Assembly: GCA_903879765.1 (NCBI GenBank)
Contig: CAIRMS010000016.1
Location: 1-17,883 of the forward strand
Source: an uncultured Flavobacteriales bacterium
GTDB taxonomy: Bacteria; Bacteroidota; Bacteroidia; Flavobacteriales_D; Crocinitomicaceae
DNA: 17,883 nucleotides
Direction: 5' to 3'
In this document: positions 1 through 7,618 of the stretch, piece after piece
Position numbering within the stretch: the stretch's first letter is position 1
Layout: each line of letters begins with the position of its first letter
Translations under genes and position numbers: made by a program
The notes under the pieces: generated by a model
Seen by the model: the letters and a program-made list of their open reading frames with translations, nothing else
What the model was told of the DNA's origin: nothing
Database searches by the model: none

Positions 1-705
1 CGTTTTTTTATTCGCCAGAACATCACCACCAACTTGTTTGCCTACTTTCTCTGGGTTTCCATATAAGTCTAAAAGATCATCTTGAATTTGGAAGGCAATG
101 CCAAGGTGAACGCCAAAATCATATAAAGCTTTGCGGTTTTCAACTGTTGTTTCACCAATAATTGCACCCATCTCCAAGGCACAGCCTAAGAGTACAGATG
201 TTTTTAATCGAATCATTTCAATGTATTCCTCTTTTGAAACATCGTTTCGTGTTTCAAAGTCCATATCCATTTGTTGTCCTTCACACACTTCAATGGCCGT
301 TCTATTGAAGACAGTTAAAAGTTCAGGGATCAAATGTGTGGGACATTTACAAATTTCTTCATAAGCTTTTACAAACAATACGTCTCCTGATAAAATGGCA
401 ATATTGGTGTTCCATTTCTCATGAACGGTTTCTTTGGCTCTTCGAAGAGGAGCATCATCCATGATATCATCATGAATCAGTGAGAAATTATGAAATAATT
501 CAACAGAAAGTGCTGCGGAAATGCTTTCTTCGACGGATTTATCGAAAAGTTTCGCGGACATCAACGTGAGCATTGGACGCATACGTTTCCCACCCAAGGT
601 CATGAAGTACCGAAGTGGATCATATAAATTTGGCGGCGTTGAAGGAAAAGAAAAAGAGGTAATTTCTTTTTCAATCAATTTGCTGTAAGTTTCGAGAGAA
701 TTCAT
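1..705 (-). CDS. Polyprenyl (short-chain isoprenyl) diphosphate synthase, 3' end cut by window edge
   Basis: This is the first 235 codons of an all-alpha trans-isoprenyl diphosphate synthase, which condenses isopentenyl diphosphate onto allylic diphosphates to make FPP, GGPP or longer chains in the cytosol. Visible signatures are GGKRMRP at residues 38-44, the first Asp-rich motif DDIMDD at 79-84, and the second motif QIQDDLLD at 206-213, followed by GGDVLANKKT at the window edge. Family members usually run about 320 residues, so roughly the last quarter is missing. Phe74, five residues before the first Asp motif, is the position that often limits chain length; a short or medium product is therefore an inference. 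The ATG lies inside the rmlA stop (ATGA, 4-base overlap), so translation is probably coupled. The family call is secure; the exact product is not. Confidence 0.93.
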   Translation of the reverse strand, partial: MNSLETYSKLIEKEITSFSFPSTPPNLYDPLRYFMTLGGKRMRPMLTLMSAKLFDKSVEESISAALSVELFHNFSLIHDDIMDDAPLRRAKETVHEKWNTNIAILSGDVLFVKAYEEICKCPTHLIPELLTVFNRTAIEVCEGQQMDMDFETRNDVSKEEYIEMIRLKTSVLLGCALEMGAIIGETTVENRKALYDFGVHLGIAFQIQDDLLDLYGNPEKVGKQVGGDVLANKKT

Positions 706-1568
706 CTTTGTTTTAACAATTGGAGCAAATAAGAGCCATACCCACTTTTAACAAGTGGTTCAGCAATTTGTTTTAATTGATCTTTGGTGATAAATCCATT
801 TCGATACGCGACTTCTTCAATGCATCCGATTTTTAGACCTTGTCTTTCTTCAATTACTTGTACAAATTGACCAGCTTGCATTAATGAGGCAAATGTGCCA
901 GTGTCCAACCATGCGGTTCCGCGATCAAGCACGGCAACTTTTAGTTTATTTTGACGCAGGTATTCCGCATTGACATCGGTAATCTCGTATTCTCCACGTG
1001 GAGAAGGTTTCAGATTTTCTGCAATTTCAACGACGCTATTATCGTAAAAATACAAGCCAGGCACAGCGTAATTCGACTTTGGCGTCTTTGGTTTTTCTTC
1101 GATGGAAACAGCTTTCATGTGTTCATCGAATTCAACCACACCATAACGTTCTGGATCGCTTACGTGATAAGCATAAACTACGCCGCCTTCCGGATCATTG
1201 TTTTCTTTCAAAAGTGTATCCATTCCAACACCGTAAAAAATATTGTCTCCTAGAATGAGTGCGACTTTGTCCTTTCCGATGAATGATTTTCCAATAACAA
1301 ACGCTTGAGCAAGTCCATTCGGAACTTCTTGCACTGCGTAAGAAAATTTGCATCCAAGTAACTCACCATTTCCCAATAGTTTTTCAAAATGGGGTAGGTC
1401 ATGTGGTGTGGAAATGATTAAAATTTCTTTAATTCCGGCACTCATGAGAATGGAAAGGGGGTAGTAAATCATCGGTTTGTCGTACACAGGCATTAATTGC
1501 TTGCTGACAGCCAAGGTTAATGGATGAAGCCGCGTACCAGATCCTCCTGCTAAAATGATTCCTTTCAT
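702..1568 (-). CDS. rmlA: Glucose-1-phosphate thymidylyltransferase
   Basis: This cytosolic nucleotidyltransferase makes dTDP-glucose from dTTP and glucose 1-phosphate, the first step towards dTDP-rhamnose and other dTDP-deoxysugars for surface polysaccharides. The 288-residue length is normal for the family. The N-terminal nucleotide-binding signature GGSGTRL is at residues 8-14, followed by the lysine region SKQLMPVYDKPMIYYPL at 22-38, then LGDNIFYG at 106-113 and EKP at 158-160. The C-terminal segment CIEEVAYRNGFI is also typical. The partner genes rmlB, rmlC and rmlD are not in the window, so the sugar pathway must be completed elsewhere. The start is 18 bases after the GLPGLI stop and the stop overlaps the polyprenyl synthase start; I see no -7 box in the gap, so it is probably read from an upstream promoter. 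Confidence 0.96.
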   Translation of the reverse strand: MKGIILAGGSGTRLHPLTLAVSKQLMPVYDKPMIYYPLSILMSAGIKEILIISTPHDLPHFEKLLGNGELLGCKFSYAVQEVPNGLAQAFVIGKSFIGKDKVALILGDNIFYGVGMDTLLKENNDPEGGVVYAYHVSDPERYGVVEFDEHMKAVSIEEKPKTPKSNYAVPGLYFYDNSVVEIAENLKPSPRGEYEITDVNAEYLRQNKLKVAVLDRGTAWLDTGTFASLMQAGQFVQVIEERQGLKIGCIEEVAYRNGFITKDQLKQIAEPLVKSGYGSYLLQLLKQR

Positions 1569-1586
1569 TCGTTTGAATTTAGTGTT

Positions 1587-2315
1587 TTAAAGCCAACGGA
1601 ATAAATCTTCAAACATTCGTTTACCCCATGGCATATTTCCGTAATCTTTTTCAATTTTAATGCGGAGTTCATTCAGTGTAAACACCTTGTTCTTTCCGAT
1701 TTCAACGGCCATATCTTCTTTGGTTGGGTTCATTTCCTCTACTTTTTTCGCAAAGTAAATGATGCCACCATCTTCCGTTGCAAGTCCTAGAATTGTTCCC
1801 GGTAGTCCACAAAATCCTTCTGGACCAACTGAAGGCACCAAGGCAGTTGTATACCAAGCATAAATGCGTGTACTATCGTTTTTTTGGTAGACAGCTTTTC
1901 GGCAGTCATACCCGCAAATACTTCTTTTACTATCTGTAATTCTCCAACTTCTTGTCGGTAAACTATCCTTCACATAGATGTTTTGTCCCATGAGTCCAAG
2001 AACAGTTATTTGTTTTCCTGAATTTAGTAATTGGAGGTAACTGTTTTTAGTCGTCATCCATGCCATGTCATCTACCTTATCTGTTGGAACAGCTTTAAAT
2101 ACGGAGGCAGTGTCATTAAAATATAAGGAAAAAAGCTCTGTGCGGATTTTGTTTTCCTCCGTGACCATTCTACGCATGCGTTGATCTGTGAATTTCTTCT
2201 CTAAATTCGTTCTTCGTTCAAAGGTGATTTTTCCTGAAGAAATATATTGACTGTTTGCGTTGAATCCAAGGCAAAGAATCAATACAAGTAGTTTAATGCC
2301 AGCCTTTAAAATCAT
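1587..2315 (-). CDS. GLPGLI family secreted protein
   Basis: A 242-residue exported protein. The N-terminus has a basic, hydrophobic signal peptide (about residues 1-22, ending near NANS-Q). The family hallmark is seen at about two thirds of the length as CGLPGTILGL, preceded by VGPEGF, matching the GLPGLI consensus with a T for L. A CGYDC pair just upstream could form a disulfide. GLPGLI proteins are Bacteroidota-specific, of unknown biochemical function, and are commonly encoded next to TonB-receptor-like outer-membrane proteins. That arrangement is seen here: the start lies 23 bases inside the end of the upstream beta-barrel gene, which suggests translational coupling and joint function in the envelope. 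The family call is firm; its role is unknown. Confidence 0.9.
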   Translation of the reverse strand: MILKAGIKLLVLILCLGFNANSQYISSGKITFERRTNLEKKFTDQRMRRMVTEENKIRTELFSLYFNDTASVFKAVPTDKVDDMAWMTTKNSYLQLLNSGKQITVLGLMGQNIYVKDSLPTRSWRITDSKRSICGYDCRKAVYQKNDSTRIYAWYTTALVPSVGPEGFCGLPGTILGLATEDGGIIYFAKKVEEMNPTKEDMAVEIGKNKVFTLNELRIKIEKDYGNMPWGKRMFEDLFRWL

Positions 2316-5145
2316 CTTCTTTTGTTTTATTGTTGTTGAATTTGTAGGTCAATTTCACTAAGAAATAGCGAGAAATTATCTGTGTATAGTTATCGGTAAT
2401 TACGTTTCCATTAATTTGACGCTGTAGATTTAAGTTTTGATTGAGAATGTCATTTGCCGCAAGGGTTAAGATAATGTTCTCGGTACTTAAAAACGCTTTA
2501 CTCAGTTCAAGGTTGATGATCATGATGTTTCGGTTGAATTCAGCAGCTCTACCTGTGTTGATTGTATACTTAGCATCCGCTTGAAATTCAATGTGTCTTG
2601 GAAGTCTCCATTCACCTTTGATAAAATATTGCTGCGTAGCAAATGGTTGATTAGAAATACTTGACAAGGAGCTTACAGGATTGTTGTAACTGTAAGAATT
2701 TCCAATGGTAATTTCTAAAGAGTCTAATTGAAGTTCAATGTCCAATCCAGCTGTCACTGCCGTTGTTTTTGTGACGTTTGTTTCGTTATTGATTTTATTT
2801 GAATATTTGTTGTATGTGGCACTAACATTTGGTGCGAATTCCAATTTTCTATTCAGAATAGGTAAACCACCACCAGCATAAATGTTCGCAAAGATGTTTC
2901 CATCCACATTAATTGTTTGGGCTACAGTTCGTCCAAATTGATCAAATATTGTTGATGTTGCAAAAGCATTGTTTGTCAAACTTGCATTTGCACCACCCCA
3001 AAAATAGCGACCTGTTAACGCTTGCCAAACATTTGCATTTAAGCGCAGGTTGTGTACATAATTTGGTTTTAAGTCTGGATTACCAATTTGAATTCGGTTT
3101 GGATTCGTATTGTCTTGCACAGGTTGTAAATCGTTGATCGAAGCAGGAGAAGATGATGTGGTATAATTCAATCCAATTCGTTTACTCATTCCTGGTTTAA
3201 ATTGGTAGGAGAATTTCGGCAGGAAATTATTGATGTCTTGTGTTGTCACCAATGAGGTAATGAGGTTCGTGCTTTGAACATTGATGTTTCTAAATCCTAA
3301 TCCACCGGTAACAGTATGTTGTCTGTGCTCAAAAATCAACATTCCTGTTCCGCGGTTTTGGAAGCGCGTATTGTCAAATTGATTGGAGAAAAGCGTGTCT
3401 TGTTGTGTGTAATTCCCAAAAGCATCTTTGTTGAAGGTTAGTTTGTCTTGATTTGACTTTCCAGTTTCAACGAAGTATTCAAATTGGATTTTCCATTTCT
3501 TTGCAATCGGTTCGGTGTAGGTGAGGGTTCCGTAATTTGTTACGTTGGAGTTGTCATTCACTTTTGCTTGATCAATGGTGTCCGATTCAGCACCAGTTTT
3601 CAAGGTATATAGGTTCCCATCGGATTGATTCGTTTTTGCCGATAAAACATACTTAAGTTCCAATTCACGGTTCACTTTTTTGAACTTTCTTCTTAGGATC
3701 GCTTCGGAATTACTACTGATTCCTTTTGATTTATTTTTGTTTTGAATGGATGTCCCTAGGAAAGGTAATGGATCAGAAGGGTCGTTTCGGAAGTTGTTCT
3801 CAATTAAGTTGTCTGATAAACCTGCGTCAACATGTACATTTGGTTTGAGTTCCAAAAAGGTTAAGGAATCAAGGTTTACTGAATACGTTAAATTCAAACG
3901 ATGCGATTGATTTTTGGACACTTCGGTAGTAGAGTCTTTTGTGAAATAAGAACTCGTTGGAAGAATGTACTGCGATTCACTGCTAGAAACAGCGTTTAAT
4001 CGGTTCTCGATATATGAATAATTAAATCCAATTTTACCTGTCTTTCCAATTTTATCAGAATAATAGATTCCCGTTTTCAAGGTCTGAGGAATACCAGAAG
4101 AATTGTTTCGACTGGACTGATCCCACATCGTCATTCCACTGCTGTTGCGTTCATTGTCCAATCCAAACTTGTTCATATCACCAAATCCAAAGTTTGATTT
4201 TGGAGTGTTTGACGTCAACATGAACACCGAAATTTTCTGTTTTTTATTGAAGTTATTCAATAGAATTTCGGATTCATAGAAAGGATTATCTCGCACCAGC
4301 CCAAAGTCAGATGCGCCCGAAATTTTACCGAAATACCCTTTTTTGGCACTATCCTTAAGTTTTAGGTCAAGGACTTGGATTTTATCATCTTCACCAACTG
4401 CCGCATCTTCATTTTTCTTTTCATACACTTGAACAGATTCCACCCCTTTTGCCCCAAGATTTCGAGTCGCAATTGTTGGGTCAGAACCAAAAAATTCATC
4501 TCCGTCAACAAGTACTTTACTAATTTCTTTTCCTTGTGAAGTAATGCTTCCGTCATCAGCGACCTTAATTCCTGGAAGTTTCTTTAATAAATCTTCCACG
4601 ACCGCATTTTGACCAACGTTAAAAGAATCAGCAACATATACAAGTGTATCACCTTTAAAGTAAATCGCGTTTCTATTGGTAAGTACAGTGACTTCCCGAA
4701 TATTTTGTGTTTTCTGCAATAATTGAATACGCGGGACTTTGATATCATAATTATCCTTGCTTCCGATAATATAGAATGTTCGTGTCTCTAATTTGGGATG
4801 TTCGATGATTAACTGAAATGTATCAATAGGAAAACCTGTCAGTACAAAGCTACCCATTTGGTCTGTACGCGTAAATCCGAGAAGTACAGAGTCCTTTAGC
4901 CTTAGCGCCATTACAGATACGTTTTTAATCGGAACGACATTCGAAGTGTCATAAATTGCACCACTTAATTTCATTTGTTGGGACCAAGCGGACTGCACTA
5001 AAGAGAGAAGCGTGAAACTAAATATGAAAAGGAATTTAGTTAATTTATTGCTTGAAGTATTATTTGTTGTCAAATCGTGTGTTATTTGTTGTGTTCTAAA
5101 TACGCTTGAAAAGTAAAAAAGTTCGTTAGTCCCCTTTTTGGGCAT
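2293..5145 (-). CDS. Outer-membrane beta-barrel (TonB-receptor-like) protein with carboxypeptidase-regulatory-like domain
   Basis: A large outer-membrane protein of up to 950 residues. From the ATG at 5145 the order is a 37-residue extension, a hydrophobic signal segment (about residues 38-56, AWS-QQ cleavage region), a beta-sandwich carboxypeptidase-regulatory-like domain (about 58-128), and a plug-like domain (about 150-265) with VEDLLKKLPGIKV and VLVDGDEFFG. The remainder is a barrel of alternating aromatic strands ending in YFLVKLTYKF. I cannot place a TonB box, so substrate and energy coupling are unknown. The start is doubtful. The ATG overlaps the upstream lipoprotein gene by 20 bases and gives a long n-region, whereas a TTG at 5073 (residue 25) would give a normal signal peptide. 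It sits between an unknown lipoprotein and a GLPGLI gene, with overlaps on both sides, and probably works with them. Confidence 0.88.
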   Translation of the reverse strand: MPKKGTNELFYFSSVFRTQQITHDLTTNNTSSNKLTKFLFIFSFTLLSLVQSAWSQQMKLSGAIYDTSNVVPIKNVSVMALRLKDSVLLGFTRTDQMGSFVLTGFPIDTFQLIIEHPKLETRTFYIIGSKDNYDIKVPRIQLLQKTQNIREVTVLTNRNAIYFKGDTLVYVADSFNVGQNAVVEDLLKKLPGIKVADDGSITSQGKEISKVLVDGDEFFGSDPTIATRNLGAKGVESVQVYEKKNEDAAVGEDDKIQVLDLKLKDSAKKGYFGKISGASDFGLVRDNPFYESEILLNNFNKKQKISVFMLTSNTPKSNFGFGDMNKFGLDNERNSSGMTMWDQSSRNNSSGIPQTLKTGIYYSDKIGKTGKIGFNYSYIENRLNAVSSSESQYILPTSSYFTKDSTTEVSKNQSHRLNLTYSVNLDSLTFLELKPNVHVDAGLSDNLIENNFRNDPSDPLPFLGTSIQNKNKSKGISSNSEAILRRKFKKVNRELELKYVLSAKTNQSDGNLYTLKTGAESDTIDQAKVNDNSNVTNYGTLTYTEPIAKKWKIQFEYFVETGKSNQDKLTFNKDAFGNYTQQDTLFSNQFDNTRFQNRGTGMLIFEHRQHTVTGGLGFRNINVQSTNLITSLVTTQDINNFLPKFSYQFKPGMSKRIGLNYTTSSSPASINDLQPVQDNTNPNRIQIGNPDLKPNYVHNLRLNANVWQALTGRYFWGGANASLTNNAFATSTIFDQFGRTVAQTINVDGNIFANIYAGGGLPILNRKLEFAPNVSATYNKYSNKINNETNVTKTTAVTAGLDIELQLDSLEITIGNSYSYNNPVSSLSSISNQPFATQQYFIKGEWRLPRHIEFQADAKYTINTGRAAEFNRNIMIINLELSKAFLSTENIILTLAANDILNQNLNLQRQINGNVITDNYTQIISRYFLVKLTYKFNNNKTKEDDFKGWH

Positions 5146-5926
5146 ATTCTAATTGAATTAATGCTTGAAAAGTAAAGCCATTCGGCTCTGTAATTGGAGT
5201 AAATTGGACATCTAATAGTGTGTTTTGGCGGCTTTTCTCATTCCTAATTAACTCAGATAATATCGGGCTTAATACATTAAACGCCGCAGTAGTTGTTTGA
5301 TTTTCTGTGCCTAAAACAATGAATTTCTTTTCAAATGCCTCTTCAAATCCTTGGAATCGTGTTTCAAAATCCCCAGTTCTTTTAATAATTGCTACCGCAG
5401 TCTCATGCGAAACGGAATGCTTGCGAGTTTCGTTAAATGTCGCAAGGTCTATTTCTTCGGTTTTCGAAAATCGGTAGAATGTGGCAATCACTGAGTTTTT
5501 TAAACTGTAATAACTTCTTTCCTCTGAAAAAACAGGAATCTTCCTGTCGTAATAATATACAAGCTGTCTGCTCATGGATTTTAATCCATTTAAGAAATAA
5601 AAGATTCGCTCGATTTTTCTTCCAGTTGCTAGAGAGGTGGTCTGTTGGAGTTTAACAATTTCATTTTTTTTATCAATCCATGCAAAAGCTTCAGAAGTAT
5701 TCCCCGCCGAATCCATATAGATTAAACTTTGAATTTTCTCTAGGGATTTATTCCCATCTATTTTCTTTGCATAGTTTTCAAACACCATTAAATGCTTATT
5801 TTTTCCTGAAAATACAATTCGTTTTTTAAGCGGTTGTATTTGAATTGGTTCACTTTGGTCATTACAGGAAACAACAACAAAACAGAAAAAAGGGATAAGA
5901 AATTTGTTTAAAAAGTTAAGCTTCAT
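5126..5926 (-). CDS. Hypothetical lipoprotein, first gene of envelope operon
   Basis: I do not recognise the family. The 266-residue product begins with a short basic n-region and a hydrophobic stretch ending in VVVSC, a plausible lipobox with Cys21 as the lipidated residue, followed by NDQSEP. Anchoring in the envelope is therefore likely, and the inner or outer membrane side is unknown. The rest is mixed alpha/beta with no repeats, membrane segments or catalytic motif that I can identify. It contains FYFLNGLKSMSRQLVYYYD and an EEAFEKKF helix. Its stop lies 20 bases inside the downstream beta-barrel gene if that gene starts at its first ATG. It is the first gene of the minus-strand run and is transcribed away from ruvX across a 105-base gap. 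An accessory or partner role for the outer-membrane protein is an inference from position only. Confidence 0.75.
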   Translation of the reverse strand: MKLNFLNKFLIPFFCFVVVSCNDQSEPIQIQPLKKRIVFSGKNKHLMVFENYAKKIDGNKSLEKIQSLIYMDSAGNTSEAFAWIDKKNEIVKLQQTTSLATGRKIERIFYFLNGLKSMSRQLVYYYDRKIPVFSEERSYYSLKNSVIATFYRFSKTEEIDLATFNETRKHSVSHETAVAIIKRTGDFETRFQGFEEAFEKKFIVLGTENQTTTAAFNVLSPILSELIRNEKSRQNTLLDVQFTPITEPNGFTFQALIQLEYAQKGD

Positions 5927-6019
5927 TTTAACAGTGAATTAATAGCAACGTGAAATTACACAATCATCTTGAATTTCAGGTGCAGTAAGCAAAATCTTTA
6001 AGTATCTGATATTGTTTTG

Positions 6020-6027
6020 TAATTTTG
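6020..6027 (+). promoter_or_regulatory. Bacteroidota -7 box for ruvX, 4 bases from ATG
   Basis: TAATTTTG matches the Bacteroidota -7 consensus TAnnTTTG exactly and ends 4 bases before the ruvX ATG. Transcription starting a few bases downstream of the box would begin at or next to the start codon, giving a leaderless mRNA. I see no clear upstream TTG at the usual distance, so the match rests on the -7 box alone. Confidence 0.55.
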
Positions 6028-6031
6028 CTTT

Positions 6032-6460
6032 ATGCCAAAAATAGTAGCAATCGATTTCGGATTAAAACGTACAGGACTCGCAATAACAGACGAAAAAGCA
6101 ATTATCGCTAGTCCATTATGTACCATTGATTCGCTGAAACTGATGGATTTTTTGATTGAATTGTCAGAAAAAGAGCATTTTTCCACTTTAGTCTTAGGAT
6201 ATCCTACCAGGTTAGATGGTTCAGATACACACATTACCGAAAATGTTCGCATTCTAAAAGAAGTTCTTACAAAACAATTTCCAAATTGCCTAGTGGATTT
6301 TCAAGATGAACGCTTTAGTTCATCAAGAGCGATGGAAACAATTCACTTTGTCGGAAAGAAAAAACAAATGAAAGAAAAAAACCTCGTTGATAAACTTGCG
6401 GCAACCTTGATTTTACAAGATTACCTCTCTGAGCACGAAAGTCAAACAGGAAATCATTAA
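6032..6460 (+). CDS. ruvX: Putative Holliday junction resolvase / pre-16S rRNA nuclease YqgF
   Basis: A 142-residue RNase H-fold nuclease of the YqgF/RuvX family. Members process the 5' end of 16S rRNA in E. coli and have been proposed as an alternative Holliday junction resolvase. The fold signatures are AIDFGLKRTGLA at residues 6-17 (Asp8), LVLGYPTRLDG at 53-63, FQDERFSS at 90-97 (Glu93) and VDKLAATLIL at 119-128 (Asp120). The three acidic residues expected to bind the metal are all present. Length is typical. The ATG at 6032 gives the conserved N-terminus and directly follows a -7 box. The gene is followed after 9 bases by def, whose own -7 box begins at the ruvX stop codon. Confidence 0.93.
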   Translation: MPKIVAIDFGLKRTGLAITDEKAIIASPLCTIDSLKLMDFLIELSEKEHFSTLVLGYPTRLDGSDTHITENVRILKEVLTKQFPNCLVDFQDERFSSSRAMETIHFVGKKKQMKEKNLVDKLAATLILQDYLSEHESQTGNH

Positions 6461-6465
6461 TTTTG
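6458..6465 (+). promoter_or_regulatory. Bacteroidota -7 box for def overlapping the ruvX stop codon
   Basis: TAATTTTG, whose first three bases are the ruvX TAA stop, ends 4 bases before the def ATG. The box, the following C and the spacing are the same as upstream of ruvX. This suggests that def has its own leaderless promoter inside the ruvX-def junction. No good upstream TTG element is visible. Confidence 0.5.
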
Positions 6466-6469
6466 CCTC

Positions 6470-7069
6470 ATGATTTTACCAATTGTTGCATACGGAGACC
6501 CAGTCTTAAAGAAGGAAGCTGAGGAAATTGATGAAAAATACCCTGACTTATCTAAATTAATTGCAGATATGTTTGATACTATGTATCATGCGAAGGGAGT
6601 CGGATTAGCGGCACCCCAAATTGGTAAAAGCATTCGTTTGTTTATTGTTGATGGAGGTCCGTTTGCAGATGAAGAGGATGATGAAGTCGATCCAAGAGCA
6701 GAAGGGATTGAAAACTTTAAAAAAGTATTTATTAATCCAATTATTGAGGAAGAAACTGGCGAGAAATGGGCATTTCAAGAGGGATGTTTATCCATTCCTA
6801 AAATTCGAGAAAATGTTTTTCGCAAGGAAAAAGTACTCATTACTTATTTTGACGAAAACTGGGAGTTTCATGAGGAAACGTTTGATGGATACGCTGCAAG
6901 AATCATTCAACACGAGTATGACCACATCGAAGGAATATTGTTTACGGATCATTTGTCACCACTTAAAAAGAAAATGTTAACGAAACGACTTCAAAATATT
7001 TCAACTGGTAGAATTGACATTGATTATAAAATGTCTTTTCCAGATGCGAAAAAACCGAAAATGATATGA
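6470..7069 (+). CDS. def: Peptide deformylase
   Basis: This cytosolic metalloenzyme removes the N-formyl group from nascent proteins. All three family motifs are present: GVGLAAPQIG at residues 43-52, EGCLSIP at 104-110 with metal ligand Cys106, and QHEYDH at 147-152 with His148 and His152 as ligands and Glu149 as the catalytic base. The 199-residue length is slightly above the E. coli enzyme, because an acidic insert (ADEEDDEVDPRAEGIENF, about 66-83) precedes the INPII strand. Such inserts are, to my knowledge, usual in Bacteroidota deformylases. The gene follows ruvX by 9 bases and overlaps the start of the next lipoprotein gene (ATGA), so the downstream gene is probably translationally coupled to it. 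Confidence 0.97.
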   Translation: MILPIVAYGDPVLKKEAEEIDEKYPDLSKLIADMFDTMYHAKGVGLAAPQIGKSIRLFIVDGGPFADEEDDEVDPRAEGIENFKKVFINPIIEEETGEKWAFQEGCLSIPKIRENVFRKEKVLITYFDENWEFHEETFDGYAARIIQHEYDHIEGILFTDHLSPLKKKMLTKRLQNISTGRIDIDYKMSFPDAKKPKMI

Positions 7070-7617
7070 GAAAAATAGTGATTGTATTGTCAATTTGTAG
7101 TCTAGGTCTGTTCATTCCATCTTGTGGTGGCCCAAGTAAATCTGATAAGAAAACAGAGCTAAAAACACGCATTAAGGAAATGGAAGATTCCATTATGGTC
7201 ATTCAAAAAGACCCGATGAAAGCCGCTAAAATGCCAAGTTTAACAAACATTGAATTAATCAATCGTCTTTTGGCATACTATCAAGCTTTTCCAACTGATT
7301 CTTTTAGTGCGGATTGTTTGTTTAAAGTTCACATGAAATACAGTGACGTTCAAGCCTATGAACAGTCAGTTGCTTACGGAGACACTTTGTTGCAATTATT
7401 CCCAACATACAAAAACAGGGATTTTTTAATTGAGAGTCTTGCGGGTACATATGATGTTCTTATTGAACCTAGAAATGAACAGAAAATAGAATATTACTAT
7501 CGGTTATTATTGAAAGAAAAATTACCGGCATCGAAACGTAAGGAGATTGAAAATAGATTGGAACACATCGAAATGGATTTTTTCGAGTACAGCCAGTTAA
7601 AAATGACAGGAAAATAG
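7066..7617 (+). CDS. Small helical lipoprotein, possibly TPR-like
   Basis: A 183-residue protein that I do not recognise as a named family. The N-terminus MRKIVIVLSICSLGLFIPSC has a basic start, a hydrophobic core and a lipobox-like FIPSC with Cys20, so membrane anchoring through lipid is likely. A charged coiled-coil-like stretch (about 28-45) follows, then helical pairs containing YYQAFPTDSFSADCLF, VAYGDTLLQLFPTYKNR and IEYYYRLLLKEKLP. These look like degenerate tetratricopeptide-type helices, which would suggest a binding scaffold; this is an inference. It starts inside the def stop codon (ATGA). Its stop is separated by a single base from the stop of convergent aroA, and no terminator is visible there. 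Confidence 0.75.
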   Translation: MRKIVIVLSICSLGLFIPSCGGPSKSDKKTELKTRIKEMEDSIMVIQKDPMKAAKMPSLTNIELINRLLAYYQAFPTDSFSADCLFKVHMKYSDVQAYEQSVAYGDTLLQLFPTYKNRDFLIESLAGTYDVLIEPRNEQKIEYYYRLLLKEKLPASKRKEIENRLEHIEMDFFEYSQLKMTGK

Positions 7618-7618
7618 T

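Noticed and set aside
951..1258. Two plus-strand open frames of 86-100 codons
   Set aside because: Both are antisense to rmlA, which has clear family motifs over the same bases.
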